Source: an uncultured Lachnospiraceae bacterium (lineage in GTDB: Bacteria; Bacillota; Clostridia; Lachnospirales; Lachnospiraceae). From it: a stretch of 13,396 bases of DNA. Below, in pieces: positions 5,941 through 13,355 of this stretch (its first letter is position 1; each line of letters opens with the position of its first letter). The translations under genes and the position numbers were made by a program. Location of the stretch: positions 1-13,396 of the forward strand of contig CAMAHO010000041.1 of NCBI GenBank assembly GCA_945834545.1, given 5' to 3'. The notes beneath the pieces were generated by a model. That model was not told the DNA's origin and did no database searches. It saw only the letters and a list, made by a program, of their open reading frames with translations.

Positions 5941-7684
5941 AGGCTCTGGTTAGGAGAGAAAAGGAGTTCTCCAGATTCAGACGGCCGTACCCCCATTCTC
6001 TGCTGGGGTAGGGTAGATTTTGTGAACGGATAGCCCCTAAAAGGAGAAAGCTCTTGATTTGCGCGCTGGTGAAGGAGGGAAAGCGTCTCTCTGCCACCGC
6101 CCACTGATATAGGAGAGCAACCGCCCCGGCACAGAGAGCCGCAGAGATTCCGCTGCCTGTAATAGGGCCTCGTATGGAGGAGACATTGACTCCCGGTGCC
6201 GCCAGGTCCGGTTTGATCTGCCCTGAGACAGAAAACCCCCTGCCGGAGTTCGGGGAAAGGGCTCCGCCTACAGGATGATAGAAAGCGCTGGTTAAGGTTG
6301 AGCTTGCATACCCTGGTCCCAGTATGGTTACAAAGGGCTCCGGCTTGAGGAAATAAATGGGCGTGGACAGGAAGTCGCTCTGGGGAAGCCACATGTCAAA
6401 TTGTCCTGTTTGGGGCTCTATGATCCCCTCCATTTGAAAGGACCAGATTCCCACGGCAGGCGTTAGGAACCTCAGACGCACCAATTGTACCCCGGAGCCC
6501 TGCTCTAAGGGGGTGGAGCGTATCTGGACCTGGGTATCTTCAAATACAAAGCCGTAGGTAACGGTGCTTTGCTCCAGCAGGCGGACAAAGGGCAAACGCT
6601 CGCCACCGGGACTGATTAAGGAGAAGGTTACCAAATCCGGCAGTCTCCCCCAAAGTTCCATATAAAAGCCTTTGGTGGAATTGGTCACATTGATTTCCAC
6701 CAGTCGCTCCTCCCGGATATCCCCGGCATAATGATGGCCTTCATTGCCCTCATTTCCAACGGCTGTGACTACAAAGCACCCCGGAAAGCCGGAAATCTGG
6801 TTGAGATATGCAGACAGGTTGTCATTCCCCCTGTGGTCTCCCAGCCCATTGCCTAACCCCAGGCAGAGGACAATAGGCTTTTGCTCTCTTTGAGCCACAT
6901 CCAAACAATATCGGATGGCAAGCATAATATCATTTTCCTGGTAGGCAAGGGCTGTATCCGGCAGGAGATAGTAGTCTCTCAGATAGGCTTTTGCAGGTTT
7001 TAGCTTGACGACCACCAGCTCTGCTTCATAGGCCGCCCCTGTAAAGTAGGGCTCCTCCAGCCTACTGCCGGCAGCAGCGGAGGCCAGAGCCGTCCCATGG
7101 CCGGAGACATCGCGGGTAGGAACCAGGTCTTCCGGATGGTCAGAACCAAGAGCCTGATTGATCACATCTCGAGAATATTCTGTGCCATACAGAAGGCCTT
7201 CCGGAGGGGGACCGACTGCTTGTGTCTGGTCCCAGATAGAGACAATTCTTGTGGTGTTGTCCGGATTTTGAAACACCGGATTGGCGTAGTCAATGCCGGT
7301 ATCGATAAACCCCATCAAGACGCCGAAACCGGAGAGCTTGAGAGCCCCCTGCTGCACATCTAATATCCCGGCTTCCTTTAAACTAATCGGTTGAAACACG
7401 CTGCCTCCCGGGTTTCCCTCCGTGTCTAAAATGCTGTAAAGCTTAGGCATTCCTCCATAGTCGAAAAACTGATTCTCCAGGTTCCCTGCATTTGCGGAAT
7501 CCACATAGACCACTGAAAAGGAGGAATTGACAACAGAGGTGCAGAGAATCGGAGGTGTTTCATAGGTTTCTTCCTGAGGCAGTCTTAGAATATAGTCATA
7601 TACATCATTGGCGTAAACAGCATCGGTACAAGCAGGCATACAAATTTTTCCAATCATGGATGTCTCTATGAGTATATGCGGCAT
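5939..7684 (-). CDS. Subtilisin-family (S8) protein, probable pseudoprotease
   Basis: The 581-residue protein has the layout of clostridial subtilases related to the Csp proteases. It has an N-terminal prodomain-like region (about 1-95) and a subtilase core with Asp motif GFIDTGID (D128), His motif DVSGHGTALA (H196) and oxyanion motif AVGNEG (N311). A β-rich insertion (about 325-445) precedes the Ser region (about 480-530). No signal peptide is visible. At the catalytic Ser motif, where relatives read TGTSxxAA, this protein reads TGSGISAALCAG. Gly512 (codon 6149-6151) occupies the nucleophile position and Ser511 is one residue early, so peptidase activity is doubtful. Clostridioides difficile CspC is a precedent for a subtilase working without its catalytic residues. 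The start is uncertain because AAGGG directly abuts this ATG; M10 or M16 may be used. The gene converges on the polymerase genes and diverges from the cyclase. Confidence 0.88.
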   Translation of the reverse strand: MPHILIETSMIGKICMPACTDAVYANDVYDYILRLPQEETYETPPILCTSVVNSSFSVVYVDSANAGNLENQFFDYGGMPKLYSILDTEGNPGGSVFQPISLKEAGILDVQQGALKLSGFGVLMGFIDTGIDYANPVFQNPDNTTRIVSIWDQTQAVGPPPEGLLYGTEYSRDVINQALGSDHPEDLVPTRDVSGHGTALASAAAGSRLEEPYFTGAAYEAELVVVKLKPAKAYLRDYYLLPDTALAYQENDIMLAIRYCLDVAQREQKPIVLCLGLGNGLGDHRGNDNLSAYLNQISGFPGCFVVTAVGNEGNEGHHYAGDIREERLVEINVTNSTKGFYMELWGRLPDLVTFSLISPGGERLPFVRLLEQSTVTYGFVFEDTQVQIRSTPLEQGSGVQLVRLRFLTPAVGIWSFQMEGIIEPQTGQFDMWLPQSDFLSTPIYFLKPEPFVTILGPGYASSTLTSAFYHPVGGALSPNSGRGFSVSGQIKPDLAAPGVNVSSIRGPITGSGISAALCAGAVALLYQWAVAERRFPSFTSAQIKSFLLLGAIRSQNLPYPSREWGYGRLNLENSFSLLTRA

Positions 7685-7727
7685 CCCTTATCGGATATCC
7701 CATATCACTACTGGGTACCGCAGTTTG

Positions 7728-7774
7728 TTTGCAGACCTGTGTATATGCAATTCCGGCGAAGGTGCGTCTGCAAA
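7728..7774. promoter_or_regulatory. 9-bp inverted repeat in the divergent control region
   Basis: TTTGCAGAC (7728-7736) and GTCTGCAAA (7766-7774) are perfect inverted copies with a 29-nt spacer, 38 bp centre to centre. They lie between the divergent subtilase and cyclase genes, upstream of the cyclase promoter. This fits a binding site for a dimeric regulator or a DNA loop, but no regulator gene is visible in the window. The other parts of 7685-7898 are a plus-strand promoter and ribosome binding site; I could not find a convincing minus-strand promoter. Confidence 0.45.
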
Positions 7775-7823
7775 GAAAGATACAAATTCGCAGCGGTGCT
7801 TCATATAATATGGGTAATTTTTA

Positions 7824-7852
7824 TTGCATACCCTGGATATGTGTCGTATTAT
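7824..7852 (+). promoter_or_regulatory. Predicted promoter of the cyclase operon
   Basis: TTGCAT (7824-7829), a 17-nt spacer and TATTAT (7847-7852) form a σA-like promoter. The start site would be near 7859, giving a leader of about 40 nt. A second consensus -10, TATAAT (7804-7809), lies upstream but has no good -35 box at the right distance. Confidence 0.55.
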
Positions 7853-7886
7853 GAAGGAGTAGATATTGGAGAAACATCGAAAATCC

Positions 7887-7891
7887 GGAGG
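7887..7891 (+). promoter_or_regulatory. Ribosome binding site of the cyclase gene
   Basis: GGAGG lies 7 nt before the ATG at 7899, an ideal spacing that supports this start. Confidence 0.8.
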
Positions 7892-7898
7892 TAGGTAG

Positions 7899-9713
7899 AT
7901 GAAGAAACACTTGCAGAAGATACTCATTGCTTTAGGGACTATGGTGATTACCTTTTTGCTTATCTTTTTTCAGGCCTTCTACGGCTTGGATAAGCTGGTA
8001 GCGGATGCCCTGTTTCAGACAGGACAGACACCCAATCCCAATATCCATATTATTGCAATAGACGAGAAAACCTTGGCTGCCTATGGTTCCTTTGCTACCT
8101 GGAGTCGTGAAAAGAGTGCAGAGCTTATGGCTTTTTTGAACCAGGACAAGGATCTGGCTCCCGCAGTAGTCACCTTCGATATTTTGTTTACGGAGGAGGG
8201 AGAGGAGGCTGTGGATGCAGCGATGATTCAGGCAGCAGCCCTAAACGACAACATCGTTATGGCTATGAATATGCGTTTTAAAGAGGTTCCCAAGAGAGAC
8301 GAGAAGGGTCGGATCTATTACGATGCGTACAATATAGAAGGGATAGATTTGCCAATCCCCAGTCTTCGGGACCTTGTCACACCGGCCTATGCAAATACGA
8401 TCACGGGTAAGGACGGCTATGTGAGACAAAGCATTCGGAGTCTTAACTATGAAGGAGAGACTTACAATAGCCTTGCCTATGAAACCTATGCCAGATACCA
8501 GGAGAGCATAGGAGCACCCAAATATGAGCCCAAGGTGGACGAGGATAGGCTGTTTAGCTTTCTGTATACCGGCAGACCGGAGTCCTTTGATGTGGTGTCT
8601 TTGGTGGATGTGCTGGAAGGAAAGTTTCCCCAGGCCTACTTTGCCAACAGTATGGTGCTGGTGGGCGCCTATGCCTTAGGAATGCAGGACTCCTACGCAA
8701 CAGCCATTTCCCACGGGGAACAGATGAATGGGGTGGAAATCCACGCCAATATCATAAACGCTCTGTTGAATGAAACCACCCAGGTCAGTGCCGGCAGAGG
8801 GAAAATGGCGGTTCTGTCAGCCGTTATAGCATTTCTGGCCTGTCTGGCGTTTCATTATATGAAGGTGCTTCCGGCCGGCCTTACAGGGGCGGCGCTAATC
8901 ATAGGTTATATCTTTGCTGTGAAATTTGTTTACGGAAAAGGCTACATCATGCCTTTGATTGTTTTACCCGCTATCCTGGTGATTGTTTACATCGAGGCTG
9001 TGGTAGAAGGGTACATAGAAGAAATCAGGAGACGACGGAAGATTGTGGGGGTATTTAAGCAGTACATGGCACCCCAGATTGTAGATGAGATCAGCAAGCA
9101 GAAGGATTTTTCCATCTCCCTGGGAGGCAGAAAGCGTCACATCGCAGCTCTTTTTGTAGATATCCGCGGATTTACGACCATGTCGGAGATTTTGGATCCG
9201 GAGCAGGTGGTGGAAATCCTGAATGAGTATCTGGCGCTGACCACTAAATCTATTTTTGATAACAACGGAACCCTGGATAAGTTTGTGGGCGACTGTACTA
9301 TGGCAGTCTTTAATTCCCCCATTGATTTGGATGACTATGTGTTCCGAGCTGTCAATGCAGCTTGGGCTATGAAGGTGGGAAGTGAACCCTTATCCAAGAA
9401 GCTGGAGGAAAAATTCGGCAGAACCGTTCATTTTGGCATCGGCGTAAACTGCGGGGATGCCGTCGTAGGCAACATCGGCTGTGACTTCAGAATGGACTAC
9501 ACCGCTATCGGCGATACCGTCAACACCGCAGCCAGACTGGAAGCCAATGCAAAGGCAAGCCAGATTTTGATTAGTCAGCAGGTATATGATGTAGTCAAGG
9601 ATAGGGTCAAGGTGACTCCTATCGGCGAAATTCCTTTAAAGGGAAAATCGGTAGGTGTCTTTGTATATCAGGTGGATGATGTCAATCCCAATGGCTATGG
9701 AGAACAGGTATAA
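7899..9713 (+). CDS. CHASE2-domain class III adenylate cyclase
   Basis: This membrane sensor of 604 residues is predicted to convert ATP to cAMP. It has an N-terminal membrane helix (8-28), an extracytoplasmic CHASE2 domain (about 30-290; IHIIAIDEKTL, VVTFDILFTE, GYVRQS, MVLVGAYALGMQDSYAT, NGVEIHANIINALL) and three further helices (about 303-320, 326-345, 349-370). A cytoplasmic class III cyclase domain follows (about 412-590). Both metal-binding Asp residues are present, D421 in FVDIRGFT and D465 in KFVGD. K461 and T535 (DYTAIGDTVN) match the Lys/Thr base-selecting pair of class IIIb adenylate cyclases, and N542 and R546 (NTAARLE) are intact. It should therefore be active and make cAMP rather than cGMP (inference from residues). 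It is the first gene of a four-gene run, 27 nt ahead of the TIM-barrel gene. The ligand sensed by CHASE2 domains is not known. Confidence 0.93.
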   Translation: MKKHLQKILIALGTMVITFLLIFFQAFYGLDKLVADALFQTGQTPNPNIHIIAIDEKTLAAYGSFATWSREKSAELMAFLNQDKDLAPAVVTFDILFTEEGEEAVDAAMIQAAALNDNIVMAMNMRFKEVPKRDEKGRIYYDAYNIEGIDLPIPSLRDLVTPAYANTITGKDGYVRQSIRSLNYEGETYNSLAYETYARYQESIGAPKYEPKVDEDRLFSFLYTGRPESFDVVSLVDVLEGKFPQAYFANSMVLVGAYALGMQDSYATAISHGEQMNGVEIHANIINALLNETTQVSAGRGKMAVLSAVIAFLACLAFHYMKVLPAGLTGAALIIGYIFAVKFVYGKGYIMPLIVLPAILVIVYIEAVVEGYIEEIRRRRKIVGVFKQYMAPQIVDEISKQKDFSISLGGRKRHIAALFVDIRGFTTMSEILDPEQVVEILNEYLALTTKSIFDNNGTLDKFVGDCTMAVFNSPIDLDDYVFRAVNAAWAMKVGSEPLSKKLEEKFGRTVHFGIGVNCGDAVVGNIGCDFRMDYTAIGDTVNTAARLEANAKASQILISQQVYDVVKDRVKVTPIGEIPLKGKSVGVFVYQVDDVNPNGYGEQV

Positions 9714-9740
9714 ATGTAGAACAAATGAGAGAGGGCCGCT

Positions 9741-10526
9741 ATGAGACAATTATATTTGGTGCCAAACAGGTCGGAGCTAAAGCAGCTGGCTGAGCTTCGC
9801 AGAACCTACGGAGCGAAGTGGGAATACAATGATTTCTTCCTGCCCTCTGTGTTGGATGACCGGAAGGCACAGCTGGAGATTATCAATACCTATGCCAAGG
9901 AAATTGGGGATTTTGCAGGTGATACCATACACGGCGCCTTTCTGGATGTGACTCTGCACAGTACCGACAGATTAATACGGGAAGTCAGTGAACTGCGGGT
10001 CCGCCAGTCTATGGACATTGCAAAGGAAATGGGCGTTCGGGGAGTAGTTTTTCACACAGGCAGATTATACAATTTCCGGGATGAGACCTATCTGAATAAT
10101 TGGCTTAACACGAACGAGAGCTTCTTTCGAAGGATGCTGGAGGAGTATCCCGATACCGAGATTTATATGGAAAATATGTTTGACGAGAGCTCTGACATGA
10201 TGGCCAGGCTGGGGGAGCGAATGAAGGATGCTGACCGGTTTGGAATCTGCCTGGATTATGCTCACGCCAGAGTTTACGGTACAGAGGAAGCAACCTGGTT
10301 TTGTGAACTGGCGCCTTATGTAAAGCATATGCATATCAATGATAATGACGGAAGAAATGACTTGCATCAGGCGGTTGGTGCCGGCATCTGTGGGTGGCAG
10401 CAGTTCAATCAGCTTATGGAGGAGTATGAAATACACAGTTCCATTCTGGTAGAGGTGAGTGGGTACGAGAAACAAAAATGCTCACTGGAGTTTATGGAGA
10501 AAAACCACGTGATTCCGTTTGATTAA
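9741..10526 (+). CDS. Xylose-isomerase-like TIM-barrel protein (sugar phosphate isomerase/epimerase family)
   Basis: This 261-residue protein belongs to the AP endonuclease 2/xylose isomerase-like TIM-barrel superfamily, usually annotated as sugar phosphate isomerase/epimerase. Candidate metal ligands occur at the ends of predicted β-strands: H64 (TIHGAFLDV), H105 (VVFHTG), E144 (IYMENMFD), D172 and H175 (CLDYAHA), H198 (KHMHINDNDG), H209 and E238 (ILVEVSG). The full set suggests an active metalloenzyme, but the substrate cannot be deduced. No signal peptide is present, so it should be cytoplasmic. GAGGG sits 5 nt before the ATG. It lies between a cyclase and an HD-GYP gene, so it may be a metabolic passenger or may act on a compound linked to the signal; nothing in the sequence decides this. 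Confidence 0.85.
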   Translation: MRQLYLVPNRSELKQLAELRRTYGAKWEYNDFFLPSVLDDRKAQLEIINTYAKEIGDFAGDTIHGAFLDVTLHSTDRLIREVSELRVRQSMDIAKEMGVRGVVFHTGRLYNFRDETYLNNWLNTNESFFRRMLEEYPDTEIYMENMFDESSDMMARLGERMKDADRFGICLDYAHARVYGTEEATWFCELAPYVKHMHINDNDGRNDLHQAVGAGICGWQQFNQLMEEYEIHSSILVEVSGYEKQKCSLEFMEKNHVIPFD

Positions 10527-10575
10527 GTGTCCTATGAGAGTTGGTATCCGTGGCGGGGACACAATTCCCATAGGA
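10527..10575 (+). promoter_or_regulatory. Alternative short hairpins between the TIM-barrel and HD-GYP genes
   Basis: GTGTCC (10527-10532) can pair with GGACAC (10557-10562), while TCCTATG (10530-10536) can pair with CATAGGA (10569-10575). The two pairings share bases and exclude each other. Neither has a U-run, so this is not a terminator; it may be an RNA switch or processing site, or chance. It starts right after the upstream stop codon and ends before AAGGGGAGA, the ribosome binding site of the next gene. Confidence 0.25.
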
Positions 10576-10600
10576 GTGTTGATAGAGTAAGGGGAGATGT

Positions 10601-12058
10601 ATGAGCTTTGATTACAAGGATTTTGAAAAAATAATGAATATTGGGATTGAGCTTTCCACGGAGAGCGACTCCAATAAGCTGCTTGCGGGCATTTTGCAGA
10701 AGGGCATGGAAATCACAAACTGTGATGGAGCGACGCTGTATCTGTATCAGGAGGGGAAGCTGTGCTTTAAAATTATGAAGACCCTATCCCTCAATATCAG
10801 CAAGGGAGAAGATGGTGCGCCCATTGATATGCCTCCCGTTCCCTTCAAAGAGGGAAATGTGTGTGCTTATACAGCCATACACAGGGAGGTCGTCAATATA
10901 GCCGATGTGTATCACAGTGAGAGATTTGACTTTTCCGGCCCTAAGAATTACGATGCCATCACAGGGTACCGGACCCAGTCCATGTTGGTGATTCCGTTGG
11001 AAACCAATGATGGAACCCTGTTAGGTGTGTTACAAATGATAAATGCCAAGGATTCCCAGGGACAGATGGTGGCTTTTGAACAGGAATATGAGATGGTGAT
11101 TCGCTCCCTTGGTTCTCTGACGGCCATTGCCCTTACCAATATTCGCCTTTTGGAAGAGATGAAGAGACAGCTCCATTCCTTTGTGGAAGCCATGGCCACA
11201 GCCATTGATGAAAGAACGCCCTACAACGGCAGCCACACCAGAAAGGTTGCAGAATACGCCTTGCTTTTGGCCGACAAGATCAATGAGAAAAATCTGGCCG
11301 GAGAAACCCAGGAGTATTTTGATGCGGACCGAAAGGAAAAGCTGGGCTTAGCTGCCCTGCTTCACGATATTGGGAAGATGATTATTCCACGCTCTGTCAT
11401 GAATCGCGCCACTCGTCTGGATGGAGATATGAAGCAGCTGGAGGATAGGTTCGAGGTCATCAAGTGCTATTTGAGAATTGATTCCCTCACAGGTCGGATC
11501 TCCCAGGAGGAGTATTTGGAGAAAAGTCAGGAAATTGACGATAGTCTGGAGTGGATTCATAGAATTGATGATGTGGGATTTTTGCCGGAAGAGGATTATC
11601 TCAGGGTTCAAAAGCTGGCAGAACAGACCTATGAAAAGGAAAGCGGAGAAGTCATTCCCTACTTAACGGAACGGGAAAGAGAGTGTCTCAGCATTCGCAA
11701 GGGAACCTTGACAGCGGATATGAGAAGACTTATGGAGAATCATGTAGTCATGACCAGCAAGATTTTGAGTAAGGTATACTTTAATCCCAATTATATCGAT
11801 GTTCCCAGATGGGCAGGAGAGCACCACGAGCTTTTGGATGGAACCGGCTATCCGTGTCATCTTTCCGGAGACCAGCTGGATTTGGAGACCAGGATTTTAA
11901 CCGTAACGGATGTGTATGATGCCTTGACCTCCAGAGACCGCCCCTATAAGAAGCCCATGCCCAAGGAAAAAGCCATTGGCATTCTAAAGAGTATGGCTGA
12001 AGAAGGAAAAGTGGATGGCAGGTTAGTTGACTGGCTGAATGAAGCAGTGGTAGAATAA
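10601..12058 (+). CDS. GAF and HD-GYP domain phosphohydrolase with an internal insertion
   Basis: This cytoplasmic signalling protein has 485 residues. A GAF domain (about 18-185) ends in TGYRTQSMLVIPL and LLGVLQMINAK, resembling GAF domains of cyclic-nucleotide phosphodiesterases. A linking helix leads to an HD-GYP domain: DERTPYNGSHTRKVAEYA (204-221), HDIGK (H255/D256/K259), H381, H408/H409, the GYP motif in DGTGYP (413-418) and TDVYDALTSRDRPYKK (436-451). HD-GYP enzymes usually degrade c-di-GMP, and some act on other cyclic dinucleotides. All metal-binding motifs are present, so activity is likely. The domain is split by about 90 extra residues (about 273-365) between VMNRATRL and IRKGTLTADM, positions that are close together in ordinary HD-GYP domains. 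AAGGGGAGA precedes the ATG. It lies 74 nt after the TIM-barrel gene and 33 nt before the FecR-domain gene. Confidence 0.92.
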   Translation: MSFDYKDFEKIMNIGIELSTESDSNKLLAGILQKGMEITNCDGATLYLYQEGKLCFKIMKTLSLNISKGEDGAPIDMPPVPFKEGNVCAYTAIHREVVNIADVYHSERFDFSGPKNYDAITGYRTQSMLVIPLETNDGTLLGVLQMINAKDSQGQMVAFEQEYEMVIRSLGSLTAIALTNIRLLEEMKRQLHSFVEAMATAIDERTPYNGSHTRKVAEYALLLADKINEKNLAGETQEYFDADRKEKLGLAALLHDIGKMIIPRSVMNRATRLDGDMKQLEDRFEVIKCYLRIDSLTGRISQEEYLEKSQEIDDSLEWIHRIDDVGFLPEEDYLRVQKLAEQTYEKESGEVIPYLTERERECLSIRKGTLTADMRRLMENHVVMTSKILSKVYFNPNYIDVPRWAGEHHELLDGTGYPCHLSGDQLDLETRILTVTDVYDALTSRDRPYKKPMPKEKAIGILKSMAEEGKVDGRLVDWLNEAVVE

Positions 12059-12091
12059 GGCACACGCAATCACGCATAGAAAGGATACAGT

Positions 12092-13339
12092 ATGACAGAA
12101 AAGAAGAAAAAAACACTTATTATCGTTGGTATCTGTTTGGCAGTCGCTCTGGTGGTAGCTATCGTCCTGTTCTTACTCCTGGGAGGAGGGAAAGGGGAAG
12201 GCTATCGTATTATCAAGCTCTATCAGGTAAACGGGTCGGCTACCTTGGAGAGAGCCGGGGTAGGAGTGATGGATGCGACAGAGAACATCGTCATGCAGGA
12301 TCAGGATATCCTGTCGGTTATGGATAAAAGTTCTGTTCGTCTGCAGCTAGACCAGGATAAATATGCTCTGGCAGAAGCCAACACCAGGCTGAGTATCGAA
12401 GCAACCGGTGATGAAAAGGCAAATAAGACCAATATCAACCTGGTTTCCGGTGCTGTCACCATTGAAATTCAGAATAAGCTGGGCAGTGAGTCTTCCTATC
12501 AGGTCACCACTCCCAACTCTGTCATGGCTGTCAGGGGTACGGTATTCCGTGTATTTGTCGGCACAGATGAAAACGGCAAACCAATAGCAAAACTGGATGT
12601 CTTTGAAGGTAAGGTTACAGTCAAGAGAGTCAATGTAAATGAAAAAGGGGAAACTGTTGTTTCAGAGGAAGAATATACTGCTGAAAAAGGTGGCCAGATT
12701 ATAGTTTACTTTAGTGATGATGTGGAAGAGAACATCATTGAGGTGAATGAGGAGCCGGATTACAGTGATCTTGATTTGGAGACCTTAATGTACCTTTCGG
12801 AGATAGTAGAGGATAGAGACTTAATCTTCACAGAAGAAGAGATTCAGGCTATGATTTTGGAGCTTATGGCCAATGAGGAAGGTTCTGATGTAGAAAATAC
12901 AGAGGAGAGCCAGGAAGAGAGTCAGGAAGAAAGCCAGGAAGAGAGCCAGGAAGAGAGCCAGGAGGAAAGCCAGGAAGAGAGTCAGGAGGAGCATCAGGAG
13001 GCATCAGCCCCTTCTGAGCAGACAAATGCATCCGTAGAGACAGCGGCATCTGTCGAGAACCCGTCTCAGGAGAGTACCAGCTCCAATAGCATGGAGGAAT
13101 CCAGCAGTGTGGAGGAGTCCAGTAGTGCAGAGGAATCCAGTAGCGTGGAAGAGTCCAGCAGTGAAGAACCTTCCAGCTACACAGTTACCTTCCTGTACAA
13201 TGGCAAGACCTTTGCAACCCAGATCGTGGACGCCGGTGGTACAGCTACCAAGCCTAAGATGCAGCCTGCAGCATCAGGAAGCTGGGATTTTGATTTCACC
13301 ACCAAGATTACGGAGGACACTTCCGTAAACTGGAAATAA
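12092..13339 (+). CDS. Membrane-anchored FecR-domain protein with Ser/Glu repeats and an InlB-like C-terminus
   Basis: The 415-residue protein starts with a short basic segment (EKKKK) and one strong membrane helix (8-30), so the rest is predicted to face outside. A FecR-type β-domain follows (about 40-205; YQVNGSATLERAGVGV, SSVRLQLD, INLVSGAVTIEI, YQVTTPNSVMAVRGTVFRV, LDVFEGKVTV). An acidic region and two low-complexity repeat tracts come next. The last 52 or so residues, from YTVTFLYNGKTFATQIVDAGG to TSVNWK, resemble an InlB B-repeat/Listeria-Bacteroides repeat, a surface-exposed β-grasp-like module. FecR is known as a σ-factor regulator, but no ECF σ factor is found here. FecR-like domains also occur in other envelope proteins. 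AAAGGA lies upstream of the ATG. It is the last gene before the terminator, suggesting it is the envelope part of the cyclase cluster (inference). Confidence 0.88.
   Translation: MTEKKKKTLIIVGICLAVALVVAIVLFLLLGGGKGEGYRIIKLYQVNGSATLERAGVGVMDATENIVMQDQDILSVMDKSSVRLQLDQDKYALAEANTRLSIEATGDEKANKTNINLVSGAVTIEIQNKLGSESSYQVTTPNSVMAVRGTVFRVFVGTDENGKPIAKLDVFEGKVTVKRVNVNEKGETVVSEEEYTAEKGGQIIVYFSDDVEENIIEVNEEPDYSDLDLETLMYLSEIVEDRDLIFTEEEIQAMILELMANEEGSDVENTEESQEESQEESQEESQEESQEESQEESQEEHQEASAPSEQTNASVETAASVENPSQESTSSNSMEESSSVEESSSAEESSSVEESSSEEPSSYTVTFLYNGKTFATQIVDAGGTATKPKMQPAASGSWDFDFTTKITEDTSVNWK
12908..12991 (+). repeat. 12-bp repeat encoding seven SQEE units
   Basis: Seven consecutive 12-bp units encode SQEE, followed by a diverged HQEA. 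Codon choice varies between units (AGC/AGT, GAA/GAG), so part of the array is old. The tract forms an acidic, probably extended spacer on the outer side of the membrane. Confidence 0.92.
13097..13168 (+). repeat. 18-bp repeat encoding four ESSS(V/A/E)E units
   Basis: Four consecutive 18-bp units (13097-13114, 13115-13132, 13133-13150, 13151-13168) encode ESSSVE, ESSSAE, ESSSVE and ESSSEE. Together with the SQEE tract this makes a long Ser/Glu stalk between the FecR domain and the InlB-like end. Confidence 0.9.
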
Positions 13340-13355
13340 AAAACATATACTTTCG

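Noticed and set aside
5790..6392. A 200-residue minus-strand frame overlapping the subtilase gene, the terminator and the YolD-like gene.
   Set aside because: It reads through a strong terminator and overlaps two genes with clear family motifs; its own sequence shows no family pattern.
6304..7836. The 13-mer TTGCATACCCTGG occurs both inside the subtilase gene (near 6304) and in the divergent promoter region (near 7824).
   Set aside because: A shared 13-mer somewhere in a window of this size is expected about once by chance, and the flanks do not match.
7688..7927. A 79-residue minus-strand frame across the divergent control region.
   Set aside because: It starts inside the cyclase coding sequence, crosses its promoter and ribosome binding site, and shows no domain. 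The intergenic region is better explained as regulatory DNA.
7899..13339. CRP-type sites (TGTGA-N6-TCACA) that would connect cAMP to transcription.
   Set aside because: I found no convincing match upstream of any gene, so no CRP control is claimed.
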